Assembly: GCA_964615845.1 (NCBI GenBank)
Contig: CAZTRC010000010.1
Span: forward strand, 1 to 20,666
Source: CAYRQF01 sp964615845
Lineage (GTDB): Bacteria > Patescibacteriota > Minisyncoccia > Phycocordibacterales > CSBR16-119
DNA length: 20,666 bases
Direction: 5' to 3'
Every line of letters begins with the position of its first letter. Within the stretch, counting starts at the first letter, position 1. The notes under the pieces are model-generated. The model worked only from the letters and a program-made list of their open reading frames with translations, was not told the DNA's origin and ran no database searches. Shown in pieces: positions 14,543 through 20,262 of this stretch. The translations under genes were made by a program, and so were the position numbers.

Positions 14543-14570
14543 ATTATCTTCCTTTTGAAATAAGAGTCAA
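14543..14570 (-). promoter_or_regulatory. Promoter-like sequence for the candidate RNA
   Basis: Minus strand TTGACT (14565-14570) and GATAAT (14543-14548), 16 bases apart; an alternative -10 TAATGT gives 18. It would start transcription near 14536, at the edge of the hairpin-rich region. Confidence 0.45.
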
Positions 14571-14591
14571 AAGTCTCGGTGCATAACTTTT

Positions 14592-14724
14592 CCCCCACAC
14601 CAACATTTTTATCGCTTTTTATTCTGCCAAAAAGCTGGCTAGCCAAATCCGGGTTTGGTAATAACCCCTGCTATTCATGGATTTATTTTGAAAAAGCAGA
14701 ATAATAAAAATGTTGGTGTGGGGG
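14592..14724. repeat. Long inverted-repeat element upstream of xerC
   Basis: A perfect 21-base-pair inverted repeat (14592-14612 with 14704-14724, ends CCCCCACACCAACATT), followed inward by TTATTCTGC/GCAGAATAA (14619-14627 with 14696-14704) after a 6-base asymmetric bulge. Inside is CCAAA-tccggg-TTTGG and the palindrome GGCTAGCC. Size (133 bases) matches the gene-end elements, but the ends differ and it is not next to a stop codon. It lies about 30 bases before the xerC promoter. Confidence 0.8.
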
Positions 14725-14751
14725 TTTTCAAATATTTTACGACACTGGTTT

Positions 14752-14760
14752 TGATATAAT
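14752..14760 (+). promoter_or_regulatory. Extended -10 promoter of the recombinase gene, leaderless arrangement
   Basis: TG-A-TATAAT followed by 6 bases and the ATG at 14767. The same TGATATAAT string precedes the gene at 9773. Confidence 0.65.
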
Positions 14761-14766
14761 GCCCTT

Positions 14767-15687
14767 ATGCAAATAAACCAGGCCAAGACTCAGTTCCTAG
14801 AATACGTCGAGATTGAACGAGGCCTTAGCCTTCTCACGGTCAGAAACTACGACCACTATCTTTCGAAGTTCATAAAATTCGCGGGCGTTGCCGACGCCGA
14901 CGAGATCACCGAAGACAAAGTCCGTGAGTTTCGCCTCTTCTTGAACCGCCAAGCCGGAATGAAAGTCCGCGGACAAGTCGCTGCCAGCATGAAGAAGAGC
15001 ACGCAGAATTATCACCTCATCGCACTTCGGAGTTTCTTGAAATATCTCGGCAAGCGCGGAGTAACGTCCATGTCGCCGGATAAGATAGAGCTTGCGAAAA
15101 CTACCCAGCGTCATCTCGACCTCATCACGGTCAAAGAACTCGACAGGCTTCTCGATGCGCCAAAGGGCGAGACCCTCGAAGCGCTCCGCGACCGCGCCAT
15201 GCTCGAGCTCTTCTTCTCTACCGGACTTCGCGTTTCCGAGCTCGCAAGTCTAAACCGCGACCTGGATCTCTCCAAAGACGAATTCTCCATCCGTGGCAAG
15301 GGAGAAAAAGTCCGCGTCGTGTTCCTGTCCGAGTCCGCCAAAGATGCGATCAGGAAATACTTGAAAGCTCGCAAAGACATGGATGATGCCATGTTCATCC
15401 AGACGAGCAGCAAGAAGTCCCGAAATGACAGTCTGCGCATTACACCTCGCTCCATCGAAAGAATTGTCAGAAAATACGCCACACTCGCTGGCATCTCGAA
15501 GAAAGTCACACCCCACGTCATCAGGCACTCCTTCGCAACCGACCTCCTCCAAAACGGCGCCGATATCCGCTCTGTCCAAATGATGCTCGGCCATGCCAAC
15601 ATCGCCACCACACAAATCTATACCCACGTCACTGACACCCAGCTCAAGCAGGTGCACAAAGAATTCCATTCGAAGAGGAAGAAATAG
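14767..15687 (+). CDS. xerC: XerC/XerD-type tyrosine recombinase
   Basis: Site-specific recombinase, 306 residues, the length of housekeeping Xer proteins that resolve chromosome dimers at dif. N-terminal SAM-like core-binding domain (about 1-100), C-terminal catalytic domain with the full set R155 (STGLRVSEL), K178 (RGKGEKVRV), H250 and R253 (HVIRHSFATDLL), H276 (LGHANIATT) and nucleophile Y285 (IYTHV). No extra domain of integron integrases and no phage genes nearby, so a chromosomal Xer role is most likely; many Patescibacteria carry a single Xer. C versus D cannot be told. Start fixed by the -10 box 6 bases upstream. Confidence 0.93.
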   Translation: MQINQAKTQFLEYVEIERGLSLLTVRNYDHYLSKFIKFAGVADADEITEDKVREFRLFLNRQAGMKVRGQVAASMKKSTQNYHLIALRSFLKYLGKRGVTSMSPDKIELAKTTQRHLDLITVKELDRLLDAPKGETLEALRDRAMLELFFSTGLRVSELASLNRDLDLSKDEFSIRGKGEKVRVVFLSESAKDAIRKYLKARKDMDDAMFIQTSSKKSRNDSLRITPRSIERIVRKYATLAGISKKVTPHVIRHSFATDLLQNGADIRSVQMMLGHANIATTQIYTHVTDTQLKQVHKEFHSKRKK

Positions 15688-15720
15688 GACTTGTTTTTCA
15701 ACATATTTTAGCTTGACCCC

Positions 15721-15736
15721 GTCGCTCGCGAGCGAC
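15721..15736. promoter_or_regulatory. Perfect 16-base palindrome ahead of a promoter
   Basis: GTCGCTCGCGAGCGAC, extended imperfectly by CCC/GGG flanks, 4 bases before the -35 box at 15741. No U-tract follows, so it fits an operator better than a terminator for xerC. Confidence 0.45.
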
Positions 15737-15740
15737 TGGG

Positions 15741-15769
15741 TTGACAATTACCTCTCTTTGTGCTATCAT
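15741..15769 (+). promoter_or_regulatory. Consensus sigma-70-type promoter
   Basis: TTGACA (15741-15746), 17-base spacer, TATCAT (15764-15769). It drives the small membrane protein gene at 15798 with a leader of about 22 bases. It is the best canonical promoter in the window. Confidence 0.8.
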
Positions 15770-15797
15770 ATAGCCAAACCTTGAAACAACAGAGACC

Positions 15798-16289
15798 ATG
15801 AGTATGAAAGCCCCCATCCTGGGAAACGATGGCCGTACCAGACGGAACGCCATCATCGCTATCGGTATCATGTTGGTCGGACTCTTCGCAGTCCTCTACA
15901 CGATGCCATCAGACCAAGAAAAGGCCGCCGCCGTAAAAGCTGCGGAGGAGGTGCGCTTCCAAGCGCGTCAACAAGCGCTGACCATCGCTAAGATGGAAAC
16001 CACTTGGCGAGTACTGAGTGAGGAGACAGTGGCGATGACCGAAGACGAAGGATCGCCCGGCGATTACAAAACAATGCTCTGTCTCGTTGCCGACAATGGT
16101 GAGCCCCCAATCTTCTGGGAGTTCAAGTCAAGCAGGCTCCATTACATGCCCTACAAGGCGCTGTGGCAAGAGCTCATGACCGAGTCCTGGGTACGAATGG
16201 AGTTTCGCGAAGACCAGTTCGCTGGTAGCGAGACCTACGATTACCTGATCCCTCGCCTCGAGCCTGGCAGTCCACACTCCACGCTCTAA
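15798..16289 (+). CDS. Unrecognised small membrane-anchored protein (163 aa)
   Basis: I do not recognise a family. A basic N-terminus (GRTRRN) is followed by one membrane helix (about 17-36, NAIIAIGIMLVGLFAVLYTM), a helical Ala/Glu/Lys-rich stretch (about 38-66), then a compact C-terminal domain with several Trp and aromatic residues (FWEFKSSRLHYMPYKALWQEL). It is probably anchored with the C-terminal domain outside. It stands alone: own consensus promoter, own terminator. An alternative ATG lies two codons downstream (15804). The leader has only a weak purine run before the start. Confidence 0.8.
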   Translation: MSMKAPILGNDGRTRRNAIIAIGIMLVGLFAVLYTMPSDQEKAAAVKAAEEVRFQARQQALTIAKMETTWRVLSEETVAMTEDEGSPGDYKTMLCLVADNGEPPIFWEFKSSRLHYMPYKALWQELMTESWVRMEFREDQFAGSETYDYLIPRLEPGSPHSTL

Positions 16290-16307
16290 AGCCCCCCGCA
16301 CATTGTG

Positions 16308-16334
16308 AAAAAGCCCCGGCATACCGGGGCTTTT
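16308..16334. terminator. Strong bidirectional terminator
   Basis: AAAAGCCCCGG-cata-CCGGGGCTTTT. It serves the plus-strand membrane protein gene and, on the other strand, the toxin gene (or, before insertion of the toxin-antitoxin pair, possibly L19). Confidence 0.9.
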
Positions 16335-16340
16335 CCATTT

Positions 16341-16355
16341 CCTTTATTCAGCTTT
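16341..16355. repeat. Direct repeat, left copy
   Basis: CCTTTATTCAGCTTT, identical over 15 bases to 17031-17045. It lies just after the toxin stop codon (overlapping its last base). Confidence 0.85.
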
Positions 16356-16612
16356 TAATCGTAAATATCATGTTGCCCTACGGTGTGGAAATAAACTGTA
16401 TCATTGTCCGCGAATTCAAAAATGATGCGGATTTGATAACTTACAGAAAAAGACCAAAAGTCACCCAGGTCTCCCTTTAATTTATGAGTTCTTAGCCGAG
16501 CGTCATGCGGATTCTTGCGAAAAATCTTTTCTTTCTTTTCAGCTATGATTTTTATATCTTCGGGAAGTTTCTTGTACGCCCTCGCAAATTTTGAGGTGTA
16601 AATTATCTTCAT
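16355..16612 (-). CDS. RelE/ParE-superfamily toxin
   Basis: 85 residues, typical length for the RelE/YafQ group of type II toxins, most of which are ribosome-dependent mRNA endonucleases. Visible: MKIIYTSKFARAYKKLP N-terminus, central KLKGDLGDFWSFSVSYQIRIIF (the conserved K-L-x-G...W/Y-S...R-I/V-x-F/Y pattern) and C-terminal VYFHTVGQHDIYD, where the His residues occupy the usual catalytic end of the family. It lies 4 bases after the antitoxin stop, so they form an operon. RelE versus ParE subtype, and so RNA or gyrase as target, is not settled by motifs; the VGQHDIYD end favours the RelE/YafQ side. Confidence 0.85.
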   Translation of the reverse strand: MKIIYTSKFARAYKKLPEDIKIIAEKKEKIFRKNPHDARLRTHKLKGDLGDFWSFSVSYQIRIIFEFADNDTVYFHTVGQHDIYD

Positions 16613-16616
16613 GCGG

Positions 16617-16832
16617 TTATCTGAGATCTCGAAGCGATTTTAAAACCTTGCCTTTTCCCCTCACCACTTCTCTTTGGCTCGCCTTTAATTCCTTTAGTAG
16701 TTCCGCTCGGCGCCAAGCGCGCAAAAGATCGCGAAAAAATTCGCTCTTGGAAGCATAGTTGCCATTTTTTACTTCTATATCAACTTCTTTGGCCAAGGCT
16801 GGCGGAAGCGAAATGTTTACTATTTGTCTCAT
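16617..16832 (-). CDS. Ribbon-helix-helix antitoxin
   Basis: 71 residues. N-terminal ribbon-helix-helix DNA-binding domain (MRQIVNISLPPALAKEVDIEVKNG followed by YASKSEFFRDLLRAW) and a basic C-terminal tail (about 45-71) that would wrap the toxin. Start placed at 16832: a -10 box (TACAAT with TG extension) lies 6 bases upstream, and a longer in-frame reading from 16868 would begin upstream of that box. As is normal for the class, the protein probably represses its own promoter; no clear operator repeat was seen in the short upstream gap. Confidence 0.88.
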   Translation of the reverse strand: MRQIVNISLPPALAKEVDIEVKNGNYASKSEFFRDLLRAWRRAELLKELKASQREVVRGKGKVLKSLRDLR

Positions 16833-16838
16833 GTGACG

Positions 16839-16847
16839 ATTGTAACA
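16839..16847 (-). promoter_or_regulatory. Extended -10 promoter of the toxin-antitoxin operon
   Basis: Minus strand TG-T-TACAAT, 6 bases before the antitoxin ATG. The same leaderless layout as the chromosomal genes around it. A second TACAAT lies 10 bases further upstream. Confidence 0.6.
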
Positions 16848-16896
16848 AATTGTATTACAGTTGGTCAAGAGTAAGGAAAAGCCATTTCCCTCCTAG

Positions 16897-17028
16897 CGTA
16901 GTCAAATATCTCCTACAAAAGGACTTGCCGGAAGATTTTTGTTTACAAAAAAATCTGAGGCAGAAGAAAATCCGCCCTTTTGAAGGAGCGGATTATTCTG
17001 TGCCTTTTGGAGCAGATATTTGCGAAGC
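16897..17028. repeat. Gene-end structured element, copy 4 (after rplS)
   Basis: Outer arms CAAATATCTCCTACAAAAGG (16903-16922) and CCTTTTGGAGCAGATATTTG (17003-17022), with terminal GCGAAGC/GCTTCGC 5 bases from the L19 stop. Inside on the plus strand: a hairpin AGATTTTT-gtttaca-(a)AAAAATCT with GCC/GGC base (16927-16961), then CAGAA-g-AATCCGC-CCTTTTGAAGGA-GCGGATT-a-TTCTG (16961-17000). The gtttaca loop and CCTTTTGAAGGA cap are the same as in copy 2, but the stems are different, and relative to the flanking gene both loops are on the other strand. Confidence 0.75.
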
Positions 17029-17030
17029 AC

Positions 17031-17045
17031 CCTTTATTCAGCTTT
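17031..17045. repeat. Direct repeat, right copy (3' end of rplS)
   Basis: CCTTTATTCAGCTTT, covering on the minus strand the last codons and stop of L19 (Lys-Ala-Glu-stop) plus 3 bases. Identical to 16341-16355 on the far side of the toxin-antitoxin operon. Confidence 0.85.
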
Positions 17046-17483
17046 AGGAGTTTCGTCAGTCTTTGGTTCTTCTACCACTTCATCCATCATTTCTTCTGCT
17101 TTAATTTCTTCTTTGTCAGTGACGACGACGCCGAATGCCTTGAGTTTTTTCCTGATTTCCTTGTTCGTCTTGTCTTTCAAGAAGTAGAGTTTTGAACGCT
17201 TGGTCTTAGAGCGCTTTACGAGCTCTATCTTATCAATAGATGGAGAATGTAGCGGGAAAATCCTCTCTACTCCGATACCGTCAGAGACCTTGCGGACAGT
17301 GATAGTCGCTCCCATTTCCGAGCCGTGCTTTCGGGCCAAGACGAGACCTTCAAAGGCCTGGAGACGAGTCTTGCCCTTTTCCTGGATTTTGGACCAGACA
17401 CGGACAGTGTCCCCCGACTTAACGTCGAGTTTCTTCACTGATTCCGAGGAGACGGGCGATAGTTTTATGGCTGTTTTTGTCAT
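17034..17483 (-). CDS. rplS: Ribosomal protein L19
   Basis: Large-subunit ribosomal protein at the 30S/50S interface. 149 residues: family core with KSGDTVRVWSKI, RLQAFEGLVLARKHG, ATITVRKVSDGIGVERIFPLHSPSIDKIELVKR and RSKLYFLKD, followed by a C-terminal extension of about 45 residues rich in Glu and Lys that the basic L19 does not need. Start at 17483 (MTKTAIKL) gives the usual N-terminal spacing; a longer in-frame reading from 17657 overlaps the pseudouridine synthase gene and is not L19-like. It lies 28 bases after that gene on the same strand and is probably cotranscribed from the tRNA-Val promoter. Its end is followed by element copy 4. Confidence 0.96.
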   Translation of the reverse strand: MTKTAIKLSPVSSESVKKLDVKSGDTVRVWSKIQEKGKTRLQAFEGLVLARKHGSEMGATITVRKVSDGIGVERIFPLHSPSIDKIELVKRSKTKRSKLYFLKDKTNKEIRKKLKAFGVVVTDKEEIKAEEMMDEVVEEPKTDETPKAE

Positions 17484-17511
17484 ATAGATACGGGGAACTT
17501 TAACATAACCC

Positions 17512-18279
17512 TTAAAGTTTCGCAATAGTTTCGAGGAAATCGTCCGGATACGGCGCTTCGAAGGTTCGCTCTTCCCCGTTTGGATCCCGGAAAGAGATTT
17601 TCCGCGAATGGAGTGCTGTGCGATCAAAGCCGAGGACGGCGGGCTTCCCTTCGGCATAAAGTGAGTCGCAAATGATCGGGTGATTCATGTATTTCATATG
17701 CACGCGAATCTGGTGCGTTCGGCCGGTCTTCGGGGCAAGTTCAAGGAGTGTGAATTTCTCCTTCGTCTCGCCGAAGCCTTGTGCGGAGGAGGATCCGGCC
17801 TCGGAAAATCGCGACAAGACTTTGTATTCGGTTACCGCACTCCGTTCGTGACCGCGCTTACCGCGCTGAGCCGACCATTTACGGAAATCGCTTTTCGAGC
17901 GGGCAATCGAGGCATCGATAATACCGATGTCTTCTTTGACATGACCCCAGACAATCGCCGTATACGTCTTGGCTACATCACGGTTTTTGAAAGCGCTTTT
18001 GAAAAATTCAAATGATTCAGGAGTCTTGGCGATAATCATAACTCCGGACGTGTCGCGATCGAGACGATGAGCGACGCCAGGGCGCTTGATAATTATCGCA
18101 ACATCTCCCTTGCCCGTAAGCACGAGCGGCTCGCCGACGTTTTCGATTTCAGGGTGGTTGGACATGATCCAATCGACAAGGGTACGTTCGGTGGTTTTCC
18201 CATCAGCATGAACAACCAGCCCTGCTGGCTTGTTGATGACGATATAGTCGTTATTTTCGAAGATTATTTCAGGTTTCAT
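17512..18279 (-). CDS. RluA-family pseudouridine synthase
   Basis: Converts uridine to pseudouridine in rRNA and/or tRNA (RluA/C/D family). 255 residues without the N-terminal S4 domain. Visible: IVINKPAGLVVHADG, the catalytic HRLDRDTSGVMIIAK (71-85, Asp 74), KTYTAIVWG, and the C-terminal TGRTHQIRVHMKYMNHPIICDSLY. The ATG overlaps the stop of the upstream gene (TAATG), so translation is probably coupled. About 16 residues (158-175, SEAGSSSAQGFGETKE) separate two strands that are normally joined by a short turn, and the DNA there looks like a repeat insertion. Exact target uridine cannot be named. Confidence 0.93.
   Translation of the reverse strand: MKPEIIFENNDYIVINKPAGLVVHADGKTTERTLVDWIMSNHPEIENVGEPLVLTGKGDVAIIIKRPGVAHRLDRDTSGVMIIAKTPESFEFFKSAFKNRDVAKTYTAIVWGHVKEDIGIIDASIARSKSDFRKWSAQRGKRGHERSAVTEYKVLSRFSEAGSSSAQGFGETKEKFTLLELAPKTGRTHQIRVHMKYMNHPIICDSLYAEGKPAVLGFDRTALHSRKISFRDPNGEERTFEAPYPDDFLETIAKL
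17755..17805. repeat. Possible repeat insertion inside the pseudouridine synthase gene
   Basis: Encodes the extra loop at residues about 158-175. The DNA has CTTCG-tctcg-CCGAAG followed by a G-rich segment; from memory it resembles dispersed repeats of other Patescibacteria genomes, which was not checked. It is in frame. Confidence 0.35.
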
Positions 18280-19157
18280 TAGGAAAAATATCTTTCGGCA
18301 GACTTTAATTGTGTTTGGCAGAATTCAGAAATTCGTATAAAGCCTGGATCACTTTCTATTTTTGTAATGCCTGCTTTAATCATCTCTTCTTTGGCGTCAT
18401 AGATTTCATAAAAGGCTCTGAGAGATTCCGAGACCTGGTCTTCTAATTTCTTGTTTTTCGTGGTCCTGGCATACATCAAATATGATTCCAACTGGAATTT
18501 TATTTGGGCGATCAAATGGGCTTGGAAAGCGTGATTCGAAAGTTTTTCTTTTTTATCAAACCTATAAAGATTTATTAAATCTCTTGCGGACTCCTTATTT
18601 ATACCAACTACGACTCTGAAAAGCTTCATCGGGCCAGTGTAGTTTTCTGTCGCCAAATACCTAACCTCCGCCTGATCCCCGGTCTTAATGTCTTTTTGCC
18701 AAATCCTTTCTAGCTTCTGCTCAAGAACCGAGGCATCCTTGGCGATAGTCACGTCTATTGCAAATCCGAGGTACTGCCTCTCTTCACCCTGGGCAAATTC
18801 GGCAACCACATCCACTCCTCGCAAAACATCATCTGCTTCCGCGGTATGGTGACCCTTCGCTTTATTTGCCAACCATTCTCCAGAAAATTGCGTAGCGACA
18901 ACATGCTCAACCACCGAAGCTAGATTCCTCTGATGTTTTGATTCCGGAGTTTCTTCCTCTTCCCACTTACTTTTTAACCTTTCCACACTTTCTAATTCTC
19001 TTTTTATATCCGCTTCAGAATATCCAGGAAGACCAATAAACTTTTCCGGTCTTGGCTGAGACAACCTTTTTTCAGTTTCCGCTCTTAGATTAAGCTGTTC
19101 AAGAACCGCTTTATTAGTCAAAACATCTAGAACTATTTCATTGCTGTTCCTATCCAT
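18279..19157 (-). CDS. Unrecognised protein (292 aa), possible nuclease-like fold
   Basis: No family recognised with confidence. N-terminal 70 residues are helical and charged. A central region (about 75-185) has acidic residues in the pattern ADDVLRGVDVVAEF (D109, D110, D115, E120) followed by YLGFAIDVTIAKD (D135, K140), which recalls the D...(D/E)xK spacing of PD-(D/E)XK enzymes but lacks a clean ExK. The C-terminal third is helical. The ATG lies 2 bases beyond the 3' end of tRNA-Val, with no room for a promoter or ribosome binding site, so the mRNA must come from the tRNA transcript. Its stop overlaps the start of the next gene. Confidence 0.8.
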   Translation of the reverse strand: MDRNSNEIVLDVLTNKAVLEQLNLRAETEKRLSQPRPEKFIGLPGYSEADIKRELESVERLKSKWEEEETPESKHQRNLASVVEHVVATQFSGEWLANKAKGHHTAEADDVLRGVDVVAEFAQGEERQYLGFAIDVTIAKDASVLEQKLERIWQKDIKTGDQAEVRYLATENYTGPMKLFRVVVGINKESARDLINLYRFDKKEKLSNHAFQAHLIAQIKFQLESYLMYARTTKNKKLEDQVSESLRAFYEIYDAKEEMIKAGITKIESDPGFIRISEFCQTQLKSAERYFS

Positions 19158-19158
19158 G

Positions 19159-19231
19159 TGCGCCCTGAGGGACTCGAACCCCCGACCTTTCCGGTGTAAA
19201 CGGATTGCTCTACCAACTGAGCTAAGAGCGC
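19159..19231 (-). tRNA. tRNA-Val (UAC)
   Basis: 73 bases. Acceptor GCGCTCT/AGGGCGC, D stem GCTC/GAGC, anticodon loop TTTACAC (anticodon TAC), T arm GGGGG-TTCGAGT-CCCTC. The first anticodon-stem pair is an A-A mismatch. No CCA encoded: the discriminator A is followed by CATGG, which is the start of the next gene. Confidence 0.95.
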
Positions 19232-19239
19232 GTTTCGAA

Positions 19240-19267
19240 ACTATAGCGTATTTCCGGCAAATTTCAA
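19240..19267 (-). promoter_or_regulatory. Promoter of tRNA-Val and, probably, the three genes after it
   Basis: Minus strand TTGAAA (19262-19267), 16-base spacer, TATAGT (19240-19245), 8 bases before the tRNA. No other promoter is evident before the 292-residue gene, so it would serve tRNA-Val, that gene, the pseudouridine synthase and L19. Confidence 0.65.
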
Positions 19268-19271
19268 ATTG

Positions 19272-19343
19272 TCCTCCCGGCAGGAATCGAACCTACATCA
19301 AGACCTTAGAAGAGTCCTGTTCTATCCATTGAACTACGGGAGG
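19272..19343 (-). tRNA. tRNA-Arg (UCU)
   Basis: 72 bases. Acceptor CCTCCCG/CGGGAGG, D stem GTTC/GAAC, anticodon loop CTTCTAA (anticodon TCT), T arm GTAGG-TTCGATT-CCTGC. Two G-U pairs in the anticodon stem. No encoded CCA. A -10 box TATATT (19352-19357) lies 8 bases upstream. It reads AGA codons. Confidence 0.95.
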
Positions 19344-19365
19344 ATGAGGAAAATATAGCACAGAG

Positions 19366-20256
19366 CTATGAAATTGCGAGCCCTATCGCCACAGCGTATT
19401 TGCCCGAATCGTCTTTGGGGATGATGGGGACTTTTTGATTGTCGAGAGAGAGGTTGACGAAAACATTCGCTCGCGTGATCGGGATCCTGGTTTCCCTCGC
19501 CACATAATCGAGAAACGCGACATCTTTAGCTCGCGCGCCAGCTACGAGCGTGTAGTGGATCTTTTCTTTTTTCTCGTCATACCATTCGATGTGCGTGCGA
19601 TTCAAAATCGAAATGATGTTGTGGTTGGCGCCGTCGCCGTGATAGAAAATGGCCGGATCGGAACCGCTCGCGAGAGCCAGGCTCGCGGTAGAGTCTTCGG
19701 CCGAGAGTATGAGAAATGACGTTTGGCTATCTCTTGGCACGCACGAATTTATGAGCGCCTGGCCGGAAATCAAAAACTTTTTAACTTTGAAATGAAGCGC
19801 TCGGAAAATTTCTTGATACTCTCGGAAAAGCTTTCTCTGGATCAAGATGACGCTGTATTGTGATTCGATGTCCGATTGTCCGATGAGTTCAAAGCACAGA
19901 ATTTCTTCGTCGAAAGTCATGACGCCTTTAGACTGGAGAAAGGCCGAGATGTCGTGCTTGGCGCGCCCGGACTTCAAGTGATGGAGCGTAAGTCGCAAAA
20001 ACCTCGTCTGGTCTCCCGGAAGCGAGACGATACAGTCATTTGTCCGGATTTCCTTTTTGATATCTCGCAGGGCCGAGGCTAAGAATATTGGATCGGCAAT
20101 GGTGCCATTTTCAAAAATATCTTTATCAGAGGTGGCTTCGCCGTAAGCGGTGATCCTCTCTTCCCCGCCAGCGCGCAAGATTTCGACAAAACGGAGATAG
20201 CGATTGTTGATGTCGAGACCGACGACTCTATTTGTTTTCGAAAACAAATTAAACAT
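19366..20256 (-). CDS. PilM-like actin-fold protein
   Basis: 296 residues, similar in plan to PilM, the cytoplasmic actin-like protein of type IV pilus assembly that binds the PilN tail. Visible: N-terminal RVVGLDINNRYLRFVEIL (phosphate-1-like strand motif, LDI), an internal DCIVSLPGDQTRFLRL segment (PilM proteins have a V..S.P...), SFLILSAEDSTASLAL (second LDx-type motif region), and the C-terminal KYAVAIGLAIS typical of the family. The usual second nucleotide motif is weak, so it may be a degenerate relative. No pilN or pilO is next to it in the window. Start set by an extended -10 box 6 bases upstream. Confidence 0.75.
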   Translation of the reverse strand: MFNLFSKTNRVVGLDINNRYLRFVEILRAGGEERITAYGEATSDKDIFENGTIADPIFLASALRDIKKEIRTNDCIVSLPGDQTRFLRLTLHHLKSGRAKHDISAFLQSKGVMTFDEEILCFELIGQSDIESQYSVILIQRKLFREYQEIFRALHFKVKKFLISGQALINSCVPRDSQTSFLILSAEDSTASLALASGSDPAIFYHGDGANHNIISILNRTHIEWYDEKKEKIHYTLVAGARAKDVAFLDYVARETRIPITRANVFVNLSLDNQKVPIIPKDDSGKYAVAIGLAIS

Positions 20257-20262
20257 GACTAC

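Noticed and set aside
14592..14724. Integron attC site, because long palindromes lie near a tyrosine recombinase
   Set aside because: The ends lack the RYYYAAC/GTTRRRY boxes of attC sites, the recombinase has housekeeping Xer length without the IntI-specific insertion, and no cassette array follows.
14767..15687. Phage or genomic-island integrase
   Set aside because: No att-flanked tRNA, phage genes or excisionase nearby, and the protein has Xer length and motifs; the direct repeats at 16341 and 17031 do not enclose it.
16617..16868. Longer antitoxin reading from 16868
   Set aside because: It would start before the -10 box; the ribbon-helix-helix domain begins at the ATG at 16832.
17034..17657. 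Longer reading of L19 from 17657
   Set aside because: The added 58 residues are the pseudouridine synthase gene in another frame; the L19 N-terminus fits the ATG at 17483.
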